DNA from: Nymphaea colorata
Taxonomy: Eukaryota; Streptophyta; Magnoliopsida; Nymphaeales; Nymphaeaceae
Reading direction: 5' to 3'
Assembly (NCBI RefSeq): GCF_008831285.2
Contig: NC_045141.1
Span: forward strand, 27,083,315 to 27,147,314
Length of the DNA stretch: 64,000 nt
The notes beneath the pieces were generated by a model that made no database searches, was not told the origin of the DNA, and saw nothing but the letters and a program-made list of their open reading frames with translations. Shown here in pieces: positions 1-11,668 of the stretch. The position numbers and the translations under genes are program-made. Every line of letters starts with the position of its first letter. The first letter of the stretch is position 1.

Positions 1-257
1 CTCATGAAAAGAAAAAAACCAGAATGATCGACACCGCGGAACACAATGAGCAGTAACAGATTCCAGGGCGGTTCATTTCCACAGTAATATCACAGAGGTT
101 TCCGTGAAGTCCATTCCGTTAGCAAACCAAAACCCCAAACTAGTTCCAGAGACGTCATCTAACCCATCTTAGTAACCAGGAACCCCTATAAAGGTCACAC
201 ACCAAATATCCTAAATCCAACTCGTCCTCCCCACAGACAGACAGAAAAGACACTTAC

Positions 258-471
258 GGTGAGAAAACTGTTTGGCCGTTGCAAGAGTCTGCCACCGCCG
301 GAGAGTCGCCGGACGCCGCACTATGATGAGTGCCCAACCCACTGGCAGCAAGATGGGGTTTAGGGTAGAGCCCAGCGGGAGGAGACGATCGGAGGGAAGG
401 TCCGACCTCACCTTGAACTGATTCTTGTATGATCTATTTGACTTCTTGTGGGGCCCACGGTCATGAGTCAT
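258..471 (-). other. Possible first exon of a leftward gene
   Basis: On the minus strand an ATG at 471 opens a frame of about 70 codons that reaches a strong splice-donor-like sequence, ACC then GTAAGTG, with the exon edge at 258. The peptide is basic at its start (MTHDRGPHKKSNRSYKN) and I do not recognise it. It could equally be 5' untranslated sequence, or chance. Positions 1-257 would then be first-intron sequence of a gene lying to the left of the window. Nothing else supports it. Confidence 0.2.
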
Positions 472-1990
472 GACGCCATCCTTTACGTTCGGGTTTCACG
501 TGGCCTAAAACAGTAATTTGCCTCTGCAGCAAGATTGCGAAGAGTAATTTGGATTCGATTTGGACAGGATAACGTAATAAGTAGCACAAAATCACGAATG
601 AATTTGTTATTTAAAATCGAATATAGAAAGTAATCTTCGGATAGTAATTGTAAAATGGGGCGTTCTGATGTCAACGATGATAACAGTGAGCTCTTCAACT
701 TAGGCATCGCCCTCCATCCATCCATCCAGTTAAGAATCTACAAAATTATTAGTTCAAATCCCATACAAAATTATTAGTTCAAATCCCATGGTATTATCAG
801 TTCTCAAATCTGAAAGACGTACTATAGAACTACCTTGCCCTGAAGCAAGCCATAATTTTGAAAGCGTATGGGACATGGCTTTAAGAATTTTATACCAAAC
901 ATGATTTGTTGTAAGTAAACATTAGAGAAAAAAGAAAAAAACCTAAATTTCAAGTATGAAGTTGGGAGAAAAAAAAAAAAAAAAGACATATCAGCATTAT
1001 TTTGTACATCCAATGTCTTTTCTTCAACAAAAAGAAGGCATTTTTCTAGAGAGGGAAACTTTCAAGGGGCCTGCTTCCCGTTTATATTTCTTAGCGCAAA
1101 AGCCTCGAGTGCTCTATCCTATTACTTCGGTCTTATGGCAAAGAACTCGTAGGACTTGGTTTCAATATTTTGTTGTCATTTGACTAACGAATCCACCACT
1201 ACAAAGTGGGGAAAGAGTGGTAAGAGGAGAACGCGAGGGGAGAGGAAGATTTTAAATAAAAATTCTACCTCATTGCTGTCTTGCCAGGGCTTTATCCTCG
1301 TGTTGCTCTTGTAAAGTTAGTGGTTAGGGCCCACCCTCGTCCTTTACTCAATAGGATAAAAGCAATACTGGAGCTCTATATTTAAATATCAACTTAGGAT
1401 CAATTTGAACGTATTAAAAGGTAAGCATCACATTTCTTGCCTGCAACAGTGATTCCCAAACTTTTTTGTCATCGTTGAAACAAGAGATCGTATACTTGAA
1501 ATTGGGTAGCATTCCTGAGATGGCAAGAATAATCTTATTCTACCTTGTGTCAGCAGGTCCTAGCTTTTCCATTAATGCTACCGTTACATGAGCGAACTCA
1601 CAAGGGCTCCATGTCATTAAGTTACTGAATTATATGGTTATGTTTTCATACAATGCACAACTTCAGAACGGAATGGTTTAGGGTTGTTGTGTTTTCTTGG
1701 CTTTGGAGTTGATTACTTTGTCTGATGTGCTGGTGATTGGTCTCTTTCAGGCCTGTTGTTTGAGTTATTATTGTTGTCTCTGGTTCTTATTAATGTCCCG
1801 TACTTGATACCTGAAGAGGTTCTCTGCAAGTCTTTTCCTTGACCGGCGTTATTCATTCAGTTCGTTTTTTGAAGAGATCACAGTAACATGTCCTGGCTGA
1901 ACTTTTACTGTATCTTTGATTTGGTTTTCTTGATTTGAACTAACTGTCTTGACCTCTTCATCTTCCTTTACTCACTTGTGTGCTTCTTGT
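472..1990. other. Intergenic or former intron sequence, no gene seen
   Basis: There is no convincing coding sequence here. The right half (about 1400-1990) is T-rich with scattered TTGTTT runs and ends in a splice-acceptor-like tract just before the RING-coding segment at 1996. That fits a former intron separating a lost first exon from the WAV3-type relic. Known WAV3-family genes have an intron before the RING domain, so this is plausible but unproven. A 14-nucleotide direct repeat (AAAATTATTAGTTC) occurs near 750-782. Confidence 0.4.
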
Positions 1991-1995
1991 GGAAA

Positions 1996-3640
1996 AGCAG
2001 AGGTTCTGTGCTATATGCCTTGGTTCTATGAAGGCTGGACATGGTCATGCTTTATTCGCAGCAGAGTGTTCACATGTCTTTCATTTTCACTGCATTGCTT
2101 CAAATGTGAAACATGGCAATCAAGTATGCCCTGTTTGCCGATCAAAGTGGAAGGAGATCCCGTTTCAGGGACCTGCTGCAGAGGTTGCTCATGGCAGATC
2201 AAGAATTAATCCATTGGATTGGCCACGGGATGATGGTTGGATGACCCTTGTCCGCCGCATTCCACCTCCTCGCCCTCGTCTAGATTCTGGACGCCAATTC
2301 AATGCCGTGTTTCATGCTCCTGAGCCAGCTGCATACAATGAGGAAGAACCCTTAGATTCCTCTCTTTCTGAACTGCTCATAAGAGATCATCTGGAGAACA
2401 TAGAAAGCGTAGCGAAAACAGTGGAAATGAATACGTTTTGTGGAGTTGCCAGCTGTTTCAGCTTCAGATTGTCGTGAGAGCTTTTCTGTATTAATCCATT
2501 TAAAAGCACCTGCCTCAAACTCAAGGCAAAGCCAACAAAATCAGGGATCAGCCTTTCAATCTCATCATCTTGTTACTGTGCTTGACGTAAGTGGCAGCAT
2601 GGCAGGAACCAAGCTTGCTCTTCTCAAACGTTCGATGGGTTTTGTCATTCAGAATCTTGGTCCATCTTGATCGCCTTTCAGTTGTGGCATTCTCCTCCAC
2701 TGCTCGACGTCTCTTCCACCTTCGTCGGATGAGTGATTCTGGACGTCAGCAAGCTCTGCAAGCTGTAAATGCTCTGGTTTCAGTGGTGGTACTAACATTG
2801 CTAAAGGGCTGAGGCAGGGTGCTAAGGTTTTGGAGGATCGCCGTGAAAAAAATACAGTATGCAGCATTGTTCTTCTCTCTGAGGGACAGGATACTTACAG
2901 TGTGTCTGCTGGAGCCAACCAAAACCGGCAGATGCAAACTTTTGATTACCAGACTTTGCTACCATTTTCAATTAGACGCAGTACACAACAAGGCCAGGCT
3001 CAGATACCTGTTCATACTTTTGGGTTTGGTACAGATCATGACGCTGCCTCAATGCACTCAATATCTGAGACTTCTGGTGGCACGTTCTCCTTTATTGAAG
3101 CTGAAAGCGTCATTCAGGGTGCATTTGCACAATGCATAAGTGGTCTTCTCAGTGTCGTGGTTCAGGAGTTGCAGGTGTGGTTCGAGTGTGCGAGTCCTGG
3201 TGTAAGTATCAATTCAGTTCATGCTGGTAGTTATACTAGTAGTGTCTCTGACCATGGGCGGAGAGGCCTTGTAGATGTAGGTGACTAGTATGCTGAAGAA
3301 GAAAGGGGTTTTCTAGTTGATGTTCGGATTCCAGCAAGCAGCATGTCGATCCTCTCCCATCCTGAATTGGTGGTTCTGAAGGTTGGCTGTGTTCACAAGG
3401 ATCCAGTTCTGCAAGAACTGGTTACTGTTGACATGGGTGGAGTTGTAATCCAACGGCCAGGAAACCTAAGCCCCCAAGAGAATGTTGTATGTGTCGAGGT
3501 AGATAGGCAGAAAAACCGGCTAAAGGCTGCTGCAGCAATGGCTGAAGCTCGGGCACTGGCAGAGCAGGGTGATCTTGCTGGTGCTGTGGTTGTTGTGCTT
3601 GGCAATCAAAGGCGGGCAGTGATATGCAGCCACCCAAGCC
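1996..3640 (+). pseudogene. Decayed WAV3-type RING-H2 / von Willebrand A gene
   Basis: The translated pieces give the domain order of the plant WAV3/EDA40 family. First comes a RING finger (CAICLGSMKAGHGHALF, then CSHVFHFHC and CPVCRSKWKEIPF). A vWA domain follows, keeping the metal-site motif DVSGSMAG and the strand LDRLSVVAFSS. Then come the downstream segments SMHSISETSGGTFSF and VDRQKNRLKAAAAMAEARA. Intact relatives are E3 ubiquitin ligases acting in root gravitropism. This copy is broken: the frame changes near 2440, 2665 and 2780, there is an in-frame TAG at 3286-3288, and similarity stops near 3620-3640, before the family's C-terminal segment. The N-terminal exon is also missing or unrecognisable. 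No intron interrupts 1996-3640. That does not prove a retrocopy, because I recall the parental genes carrying this part in one large exon. Confidence 0.8.
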
Positions 3641-3847
3641 TGCCTCGGTCTGGATGGGTTAAATGCGGGGTAGGGTCAGATGAGATGTGGCCGGTCCTTC
3701 TCGCTGCGCCTGCGCATGTGGTCTCGACACCAAGTTATGGTTGGACTCGGACCACAGTCCCACATTAACTAAACCCTAAAACTGGATTTCAAAAAGTACG
3801 CCTATGCCTCTCTTTTTTTTTTGCCTGGTGTGCACAAACAAAACATT

Positions 3848-3996
3848 CCGCTGGCAACTCCATGGCCGATCCTCTGCGTCTGATCTTAACTCCTCTTCCC
3901 CACCCTCCCCTCCTCTTCCGCTGGCAACAGGGTAGCCTGCTCCATCGCCGACCGATCCTCTGCGTCTGATCTTAACTCCTCTTCCCCACCCTCCCC
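3848..3996 (+). repeat. Duplicated pyrimidine-rich segment in the PPR leader
   Basis: A 45-bp stretch starting CCGATCCTCTGCGTCTGATC occurs at 3866-3910 and again at 3952-3996, essentially unchanged. A short companion, CCGCTGGCAAC, occurs at 3848 and 3918. The second 45-bp copy ends six bases before the start codon at 4002, so the repeat probably lies in the 5' untranslated leader or core promoter of the PPR gene. Confidence 0.8.
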
Positions 3997-4001
3997 GGAA
4001 A

Positions 4002-6389
4002 ATGGCTTCCAATATCTTGAGAAAGGCTCCCACAAGATCGATGCTTTTCTCTCTACGTCGTCTTCTTCCCTCCTGCAACACAACGACTCTTCGTTCCTCT
4101 TCCCTCCATTTCTTTCGCGGTTTCTCCTCACATCGATCTCCAGATCACACAGAACAGGAGTTCGTTGAAGACCACCTGTTCGACACCCACGGTTCGGTTT
4201 CGCTCAAGAGCGAACCTGCCGCCATTGGGGATCCGTGTGCTGAAGATGAAGCCGTCGCCAGCGAGACTTTGGGCGCCCAGGAGGAGTCGTTATTTCGGGC
4301 TAAGGAAGAAACGAGGCTGAGAGGTAAACCCCGAACCCCAGAAAATGTTGGCGCCCTTATCTGTAGAATGATGTCTAAAAGGGCTTGGACGACTAGGTTG
4401 CAGAACTCAATTAGGTCACTTGTCCCCGAGTTTAATCAAGAACTGGTCCTGAGTGTCTTGGATGGAGCTAAAAACTATGAACAGGCTCTAAATTTCTTCC
4501 GGTGGGTTGAGAAGACCGGCTTTCGACATGACCGGTCGACCTACCTCAAAATGGTTCAGATCCTTGTCAAAGACCGGAAGCACAACCACCCCAGGTGCAT
4601 TATTTTTGATATGCAGAAGAAGGGTGTTGAATGGGATGAGCAGTTCTTCATCGAGCTCATGAATAGTTATGCAAAAGCCGGGATCGTTCAGGAAGCTGTC
4701 AAGATTTTCCAGAAAATGAAAGACTTGGGGGTCAAGCGCACTGTTATATCGTATAACAATTTATTCGACGTCATTCTGAAACGTGGCCGGACGTTCATGG
4801 CGAAACGTTACTTCAACGCTATGTTGCGTGATGGTGTGACCCCCAATCTCGTTACATATACCGTCCTGATCTGGGGGTTCTCTTTGTCGTCCAAAATGGA
4901 GACAGCAAAGCGATTTTTCGACGATATGAAGACCAGGGGCCTCGTTCCTGATGTCGTTTGTTATAATACCATTATCAATGGATTTTGTAGGTCCAAGAAC
5001 ATGGAAGAGGCCGAGAAATGTTTGGCGGAGATGAAGGGTAATGGGTTGAAACCTGATATTGTCACTTTTACGTCATTGATCAAAGGGTATGCTGCCTCCG
5101 ATCGGGTTGATGAGGGGCTAAAGTTGTTTAATGAATTGGGCAGCCATGGAGTGAAGCCTAATGTTCGGACGTACGTTTCCTTGTTGCCTTACCTATGTGA
5201 GAGAGACAGGATGACCGAGGCCCATAAGCTTCTAAATGAGATGGTGAAGAAACGTTTTGTACCGAACGACCGTTCAATATTTATATCAATGATGGCTGGT
5301 CACTGTAAATCAGGTCATGTAGAAAAAGCTTTTCAGGTGTTGAGGGCCATGGATAAATTGCAGGTGCATGCTGAACCAATGCATTACAGTATGTTGTTTG
5401 AAAACTTCTGCAAAGCAGGGAAGCCTAAGAAAGCTGTTGAGCTTTTGGATGAGGTTTTGAATAAGGGGTTACTGTTGATTCCAGTAACAAGTTACACACT
5501 GGAACCCAGAAGTAATTCTACGATGGAACCTAGTGCTTATAATCCAGTGATTAAATACCTGTGTGAAAATGGGCAGACACAAAAAGCAGAAATCTTTCTG
5601 CGGCAGCTGATGAAGTGTGGTATCGAGGATTCAACCCCTTTCAATAACTTGGTTATGGGCCACTCAAAGGAAGGAATGCCGGAAGCTGCTGTTGAGCTCC
5701 TCAAGATCATGAATAGACGAGGAATTTCTCCTGATTCACATGCGTATTGCCTGCTTGTGAAGAGTTTCCTCGAGAAAGGAGATCCAGCAGAAGCTAAAAT
5801 TTCACTTGATGGTATGATTGAAAGTGGTCATTTGCCAAGCGCCTCCTTGCTCAGGGAAGTAATGGAGAGCCTTTTCAATGATGGCAGAGTTCAGACAGCA
5901 AGTAGAGTCATGAAAAGTATGCTGGAGAAGGATGTAAGAGAAAACTTGGATATAGTCGCTAAGATTCTGGAGGCCCTTCTTATGCGTGGACATGTTGAAG
6001 AGGCTCTTGGACGGATTGTGCTGATGACAAACAAGGAATGTCCAGTTGACATAGACCATCTTCTGGATGTGCTCTGCAAGAAGGATAAGACCATTGCTGC
6101 TGTCAAATTGCTTGATTTTGCTTTGGAGAGGAATTACAGTGTCAGATTCTCAAGCTATGATTTGGTTTTGGATGCTCTATGTTCAGCTGGGAAGACTCTA
6201 ACTGCATATGCTATACTATGCAAGATCTGTGAGAGAGGAGGAGCCGCAAACCAAATTGGCTGCAAGGCCCTGATTAAGAGTTTAAATGCAGAGGGGCACA
6301 CAAAACAGGCTGATATTCTTTCAAGAATGATTCTCGGAAAAGATTCCAGCTCCAAGAAAGCAAATAAAGGTGCAAAAATTTCATTGTAA
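4002..6389 (+). CDS. Mitochondrial P-class PPR protein, At2g37230 type
   Basis: A single-exon gene of 795 codons. The first ~45 residues are rich in Arg, Ser and Leu with almost no acid (MASNILRKAPTRSMLFSLRR...FRGFSSHRS), typical of a mitochondrial targeting peptide. An acidic linker follows, then the family-specific block ALICRMMSKRAWTTRLQNS (residues ~115-133). Tandem 35-residue PPR motifs run from about residue 180 to near the C terminus, for example TYTVLIWGFSLSSKMETAKR and CYNTIINGFCRSKNMEEAEK. There is no E or DYW extension, so it is P-class: expected to bind specific organelle RNA and affect its processing, stability or translation. From memory it matches Arabidopsis At2g37230 nearly end to end, including the KQADILSRMI tail. 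ATG 4002 is chosen because it begins the transit peptide. A broken second copy lies at 17033-17896. Confidence 0.93.
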   Translation: MASNILRKAPTRSMLFSLRRLLPSCNTTTLRSSSLHFFRGFSSHRSPDHTEQEFVEDHLFDTHGSVSLKSEPAAIGDPCAEDEAVASETLGAQEESLFRAKEETRLRGKPRTPENVGALICRMMSKRAWTTRLQNSIRSLVPEFNQELVLSVLDGAKNYEQALNFFRWVEKTGFRHDRSTYLKMVQILVKDRKHNHPRCIIFDMQKKGVEWDEQFFIELMNSYAKAGIVQEAVKIFQKMKDLGVKRTVISYNNLFDVILKRGRTFMAKRYFNAMLRDGVTPNLVTYTVLIWGFSLSSKMETAKRFFDDMKTRGLVPDVVCYNTIINGFCRSKNMEEAEKCLAEMKGNGLKPDIVTFTSLIKGYAASDRVDEGLKLFNELGSHGVKPNVRTYVSLLPYLCERDRMTEAHKLLNEMVKKRFVPNDRSIFISMMAGHCKSGHVEKAFQVLRAMDKLQVHAEPMHYSMLFENFCKAGKPKKAVELLDEVLNKGLLLIPVTSYTLEPRSNSTMEPSAYNPVIKYLCENGQTQKAEIFLRQLMKCGIEDSTPFNNLVMGHSKEGMPEAAVELLKIMNRRGISPDSHAYCLLVKSFLEKGDPAEAKISLDGMIESGHLPSASLLREVMESLFNDGRVQTASRVMKSMLEKDVRENLDIVAKILEALLMRGHVEEALGRIVLMTNKECPVDIDHLLDVLCKKDKTIAAVKLLDFALERNYSVRFSSYDLVLDALCSAGKTLTAYAILCKICERGGAANQIGCKALIKSLNAEGHTKQADILSRMILGKDSSSKKANKGAKISL

Positions 6390-9300
6390 TCAGTACAGTA
6401 GCTTTTAAAATTTTCTGTCAATTTAATTTGCATGGTTAATTTGTGAGCCCATCACGTAGCATGAAGAGAATCTATGACTTTTGTTTTGAGAAAATGACGG
6501 TCAAGCAGAGGTTGCCTGTGTTACTCAATCTATGCTCCTCAAACTTGGTTTTTCTTGATATTTTTCCTTGTTCCCCTTTGTTTATGAATAATTTTCTCAT
6601 GTTCATAGAAGATGAACACGGAGTGGAAGTATGAAAGATTTTGCTCAAATCTTGATAGACTATTCTTAATTCAACCCCATTATATTCTAAACCATAAGAA
6701 AATCCCTTTTATTTGCTTTCTTACCGTCACCAGAATACTGTACTGGGGTTCTGCACTTGTATGATGGAAAATCTATGGACATTAGAGAAAGCTGCGAATT
6801 CCTTTGTTATCTTTGTGACCCACAAAGAAGCAGCTCAAACTACATGATTAAGATGCACCCATAAGTTGTCTATCGACCCAATCAAACTTCAATAATCTTC
6901 TAATCATTAGCATTTCTGGACAAATTAGAATCTACTTTTCCTAATTACCTAGGCAAAAAGAGTGTCAGAACGCAGCAATAGCTGATCCAGTATATTGGAA
7001 TCAGCACTATGTCCAGTATCCAGGGACAGAAATACTTCACAAGTGAATGATGTACCGAGTATAGCAGTCTTCAATACATGGAATAGCGCAAGCAAAGGTA
7101 TGAATTATCATAAACATTTCAAGGGAAGGGATTGAGCTAGACCTCACATAAAACCATCGTGGAAACCCATAACAGTTTTGAATATGTATCAGACAGACTC
7201 ACAAAACCTCAAAACATATCCTGTGTTCATAAGCAGTAACTAGCCTCCGAACTTGTGCACGCACCACCAACTTTTTTTTATTAACATCGCACTTTTCAAT
7301 ATCTAACCAGGTGACAATAGAAAATGAGCATTCTCCTAGCAAACAGTTTCGCCACACATGCAATGAGGAATTAAAAAACTCGCTGCTTGGGCCAAACAAC
7401 TTATGCTCCCAGTATGCTTCATATTTAGAAAGTTCTACGCACTGAGACACATCACCACAAACTCAAGTAAAAATTAAGCACGATGTTGGTCAACAATGTA
7501 CTAAAGCTTCCTTCACTGAAAATGCCAAGACGATAGCATCAAAAGTATAAACCACAAAAAATCTGCTTTCCATTGAGAAAACAGGGAGCTGCAACCAAAA
7601 CACCACCCATCAAAATGAGGTTGCCTTCCAAACTAGTTCATTGCAATAGCTATAACCCATCGACCTTGGTGCCTCTATAGTCTATTCCATACTCAAATGC
7701 CATCTCAACAAAATCTCTGCTCCAGCCATGGACTATTTGAGCAACCACTAGCAGTTCCACTATCTCAATCTGATCAATGACCATAGTATCCATGAGCTCA
7801 CCATGTGAGAGCTGGTAGAAACTGTGTTACTGTGCCTAGTCAGGGTAGTCTGCTTCTTTAATCCTGTGAATTTCAGGGGATGATTCATAATTTCTCATAA
7901 TATAGACTCCTTATGGTGAAATGCTTCTCAATGTGAGACAGACACAATTGCCAACTCAATGGTCCAAAATCCAGACATACACATGCATCTCTCCTGTGGA
8001 TTTGAAGAAAATCACATCGTTCCTGTATTCCCATGCCAACAGCTGGACATGCTGAATGCCAGCAAGTACAGAATTTCACATGGGAAATGGATCATAAAAG
8101 ATCCCACATCATTATGTTCAGAAAATCTTTCGTCCAAATCCCAGTTGTCTCTAACAAATGGGAATAGAGGCCTGGAAGGCATGCTCTTTAAACAACTTAC
8201 GATCTTGTAAAAATTTCAAAAATCATAAGATTACTTCCAAAAGAATTAACCAAGCGATGGATTTGACAGCATATACTTCAGTTACAAATACACATTTCCA
8301 GGTTAAAAAGGATCAACCTCAATAACCTACTTCTCAACATTATGTAAATGTAATACATAAAAGAAAAAACTGCATTCTATGAACAGTATAAAATACCAAA
8401 AAACAAATACAGGGAATCAATTGTTTCTCTCAGAACACCACATAAAAGAACACAGAGACATTAATGCCAAAAGGCATACCACCCCAACTGAACACATGCC
8501 AATACAGGCAAAGCACAGAAGACCAGCTGGTATTGACCTACATTCTGGAAAAGAGAAAACAGTGTGGAGTGGGGGCCAGCTGAGGGATGCAAGGCAGTCT
8601 GGATTGTGAAGAATGAGTAAAACCAGTTCCTTTCGAAAACAATTTGATCAATATTCTAAAGCCGTTGTTACCTGAAACCAGATGGGTAACAAGGCCTATC
8701 ACTGTCCTCAGTCCTGCTTGCTGATGGTAAGCCAACCAAATTTCTTCCATGGCTTTTCAGAATGTCGCATGCTTACTCTGATGAAGCTCACAGAACCTGC
8801 CAACAAATTTGAACATGCTCATAACCTTTTTTGTCAATTACGAAGCTCTTCATTTCTCACTGATCATTCATTTCCTCACAAATAAAACGTGCTTCAACCA
8901 GTACAGCTCCATTTCACAAATCTCGTGAAATTATCCCCAAGACCTCTGAATAATCAGAACAAACAGCTTCTTGTGTTGACACATCTGCAGACAGTACACC
9001 TCCCAATGTCAACAATGCAGGAGAAAGCAAGTTCCTTCACAACAAAAATGAGATCAACAAAGGAATCTAGCACACTATCAAAATAATTTCCACCGTTTTC
9101 CTTTTTGAAATTTTTTTCCTTTTTCTATAAGCCGAAGCCTTTCATTATTAACTAGTTTTGAATTTTTTTTTCCTTTTTCGATTTCAAGCATGTTGGCATC
9201 AAAGCAAATCCTTTTCACTCACAAGCATGCTATTTCAAAGCCCTTATTTTTCTGCAAGCAGTTTTTGGATGCGTCTGTGTAGAAAATTTGCAATTATGCC

Positions 9301-10123
9301 AAAACTCATCGTCCAAAGCCCTCATTTTTTATGCCAACTGTTCATTCTGTTCATCTCTTTGCACAACTGTAAGTTGTGAAAAAGGAAAAATCTGTAGGCT
9401 TTAACATATGTAAAAGAAGAACTGCTTATATTCTTAAATGCTCTGGTTATAACTGTATATAGTTAATCCTTAGCTGCTCAGTTTATATAATGTTTCTTAA
9501 TTGTTTAGATTGTTCTTTTTTCTGTTCATGTTGTTCTCTTAACTACCTTTTTGTTTGACTAACATTTGACCACCATATATGCTTGAACCACAAATTTGAA
9601 AATTTTTCAGTTTTCCAAATCCTTTCTTTTCATGCTTTATTATTTTTATATTTTTGTGATTCTTATATTGTATTTTCTATTTGAAATTACACACACACAC
9701 ACACGCATATATATATATAGAGAGAGAGAGGGAAATTGGTAGGTACCAGACCCTAAGATGCTAGACCCGTAAGGAACTGTCCTAGTCATTGGTCTTTCCA
9801 AGATAGATGAGTGAGAGAAAAACAAAAACAAAAAGCTGCTAATTAATGCTAGATGACTAAAATACCCTATTTCCTTTTTGTTCATATTTTTCTCTCAGCC
9901 ATCCAACTTGAAAAGACCAATGATCAAGCTAATTCCTTATGGGTCTAGCACCTAAGGATACTGCATGTTTAAGCAATGCTGTAGGTGGGATGAGATAATA
10001 TTCAGAAACCAAAACACCCATTACAATACAAGTCATCACAATGCAAGATAAAAAGAAGAAAGCATAAAACACATCATGATAATTGCAACATAAAACAAGC
10101 CAACTTACAAGGGATGAAGGAAA
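6390..10123. other. 3' flank of PPR gene and spacer to PP2A B'' relic
   Basis: 6390-6809 is the 3' flank of the PPR gene and is repeated at 17479-17896. From about 6833 the sequence belongs to the duplicated block (partner from 23082). No gene is recognised. Frames such as an ATG-started 76-codon frame at 8379-8609 persist in the partner copy, but they look like no protein I know and overlap an equally open frame on the other strand. A CA/TA/GA microsatellite lies at about 9688-9731, directly beside the small transposon at 9748-9962. Confidence 0.5.
9748..9962. mobile_element. Small MITE with ~50-bp terminal inverted repeats (copy 1)
   Basis: The two ends are imperfect inverted repeats. The left end reads from AGACCCTAAGATGCTAGACC through CATTGGTCTTTCCAAG. 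The right end, reverse-complemented, reads AGTATCCTTAGGTGCTAGAC through CATTGGTCTTTTCAAG. The ~215-bp body is AT-rich and has no coding capacity, so this is a non-autonomous DNA transposon. The superfamily is not resolved because I cannot see a clean target-site duplication. The same element sits at the matching place in the other block copy (25997-26211), so it inserted before the duplication. Confidence 0.75.
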
Positions 10124-11602
10124 CTAAAACGGTGCCTCAAGTGATTCATCCCAAACTTCTCCACTGCCATTAGAGGCATCTTCTTCCATGGAAAGCCTAA
10201 TATATTCTCTATGTGCAAAACGATCCCATTCAGTCAATGTTGGATCCTCCCGTTCCTGGTTGAACAGTTTCAAGCACAGGAGTCAGAAGGTTCTTATTTG
10301 TCCAATGTTTGATTTGACAAACTTCAAAAATGAAGAAAAGGAGCTATAAAATACCTGACGAATAAGAAAAGGATCTCGTGTTTCGAAAGCCATAAACTTG
10401 TTCAGGTTGAACAAAATATTGAAAACATTCCCCGAAAGTTTGCAACCTTTTAGATATTTGAGAGTAAAATAACTCTCTACCTGAGATCACATAAAAAAAA
10501 ATTGATAGTCTTTCAAAAATTGTACAGAAAGCAGAGCATGACTAGAAGGACTAAGTCTACCTCAGGGTTAATCATGTCAACCATCTGGCACAAAATGTCC
10601 TCAAACAGGACAGGTTCCTGAGCCATACATTCCATGCGGTGCAACTGCTCCTCATAAAAGAATTGCATTTCATTACGTGTAAGCACTCCATTTCCATCTA
10701 AGTCTATACACTTAAACCTGAAAATAAAGATGGAACAAGAAAACCTGTGTGAAACAAACTAGATCAAATAAATCTATCAGTGCATCCACAAGATCAATTT
10801 GTCGCTCTGTAGCCATGCCACATGCACAAAGTTGAAAGAACAGACTGTATTGTCGAACTTCAAAAGGAATGGACGTAGGAGTGCCTAGTGAATCATGGAA
10901 CGTTGAAAGATGGGATATAAGGAGTGGCTGCACATGTGCATTGATGTAGACACAGACACACACACACATATTTGCACATGCATGCAAGCCCATACACATA
11001 CACATGCACACAAGGGAGCACATACACAGATGCATAAGTAAAAAACAATACCAGTATTCAAGACTAGGTTCAGATGATTTATCCTCCTCCGATAATATAA
11101 AGTACACGAAGTCCTCATATCCCATCTTCCCTTCAACCTTACTTGTGAACTTTCGAGGGATCTAATATAAACAATAATGAACGTGATGACAAATAAACAG
11201 AAAGCTTAATCACAAATAATTCACCATCATATATAAGATCAGAAACATGATTCCAGATTAATGGGAATAAACCTGTGAAAAGATCCTGTCCACAATCCTG
11301 TATGTGAAGGCATGATTACCATATCTAATGAGATTCTCTTTGTCAATCAAGAAGTCATGGTCTGTGTCAAGCTCCCAAAACTTACAGTATATCACATAGA
11401 AATGTTCATAAGAGAAGTATCTGCAACAACAAAGTGAAAGGCCATGAGTTGCCAATATAAATTGCGAGCATCCTAAGCATTATTTACAATATAAAAAATA
11501 AAACCACACACTAATACACTAAGACTTCTTGCTCAATGGATACATTTTTAAACTCCCATTGAAAGCATTGCAAACACACACACACACACACACACGTTTG
11601 TG

Positions 11603-11668
<66 letters not shown>

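Noticed and set aside
8379-8609. 76-codon ATG-started frame kept in both block copies (also 24609-24839)
   Set aside because: The two copies are recent duplicates, so persistence is no sign of selection. An overlapping frame on the other strand is equally open, and the sequence resembles no protein I know.
10712-11125. Cys-rich frame ([13 protein letters not shown] and similar) that might suggest a secreted Cys-rich peptide
   Set aside because: It is a translation of an intronic CA-repeat; the true exons 9 and 10 flank it with good splice sites. The counterpart at 27058-27297 is also repeat-derived.
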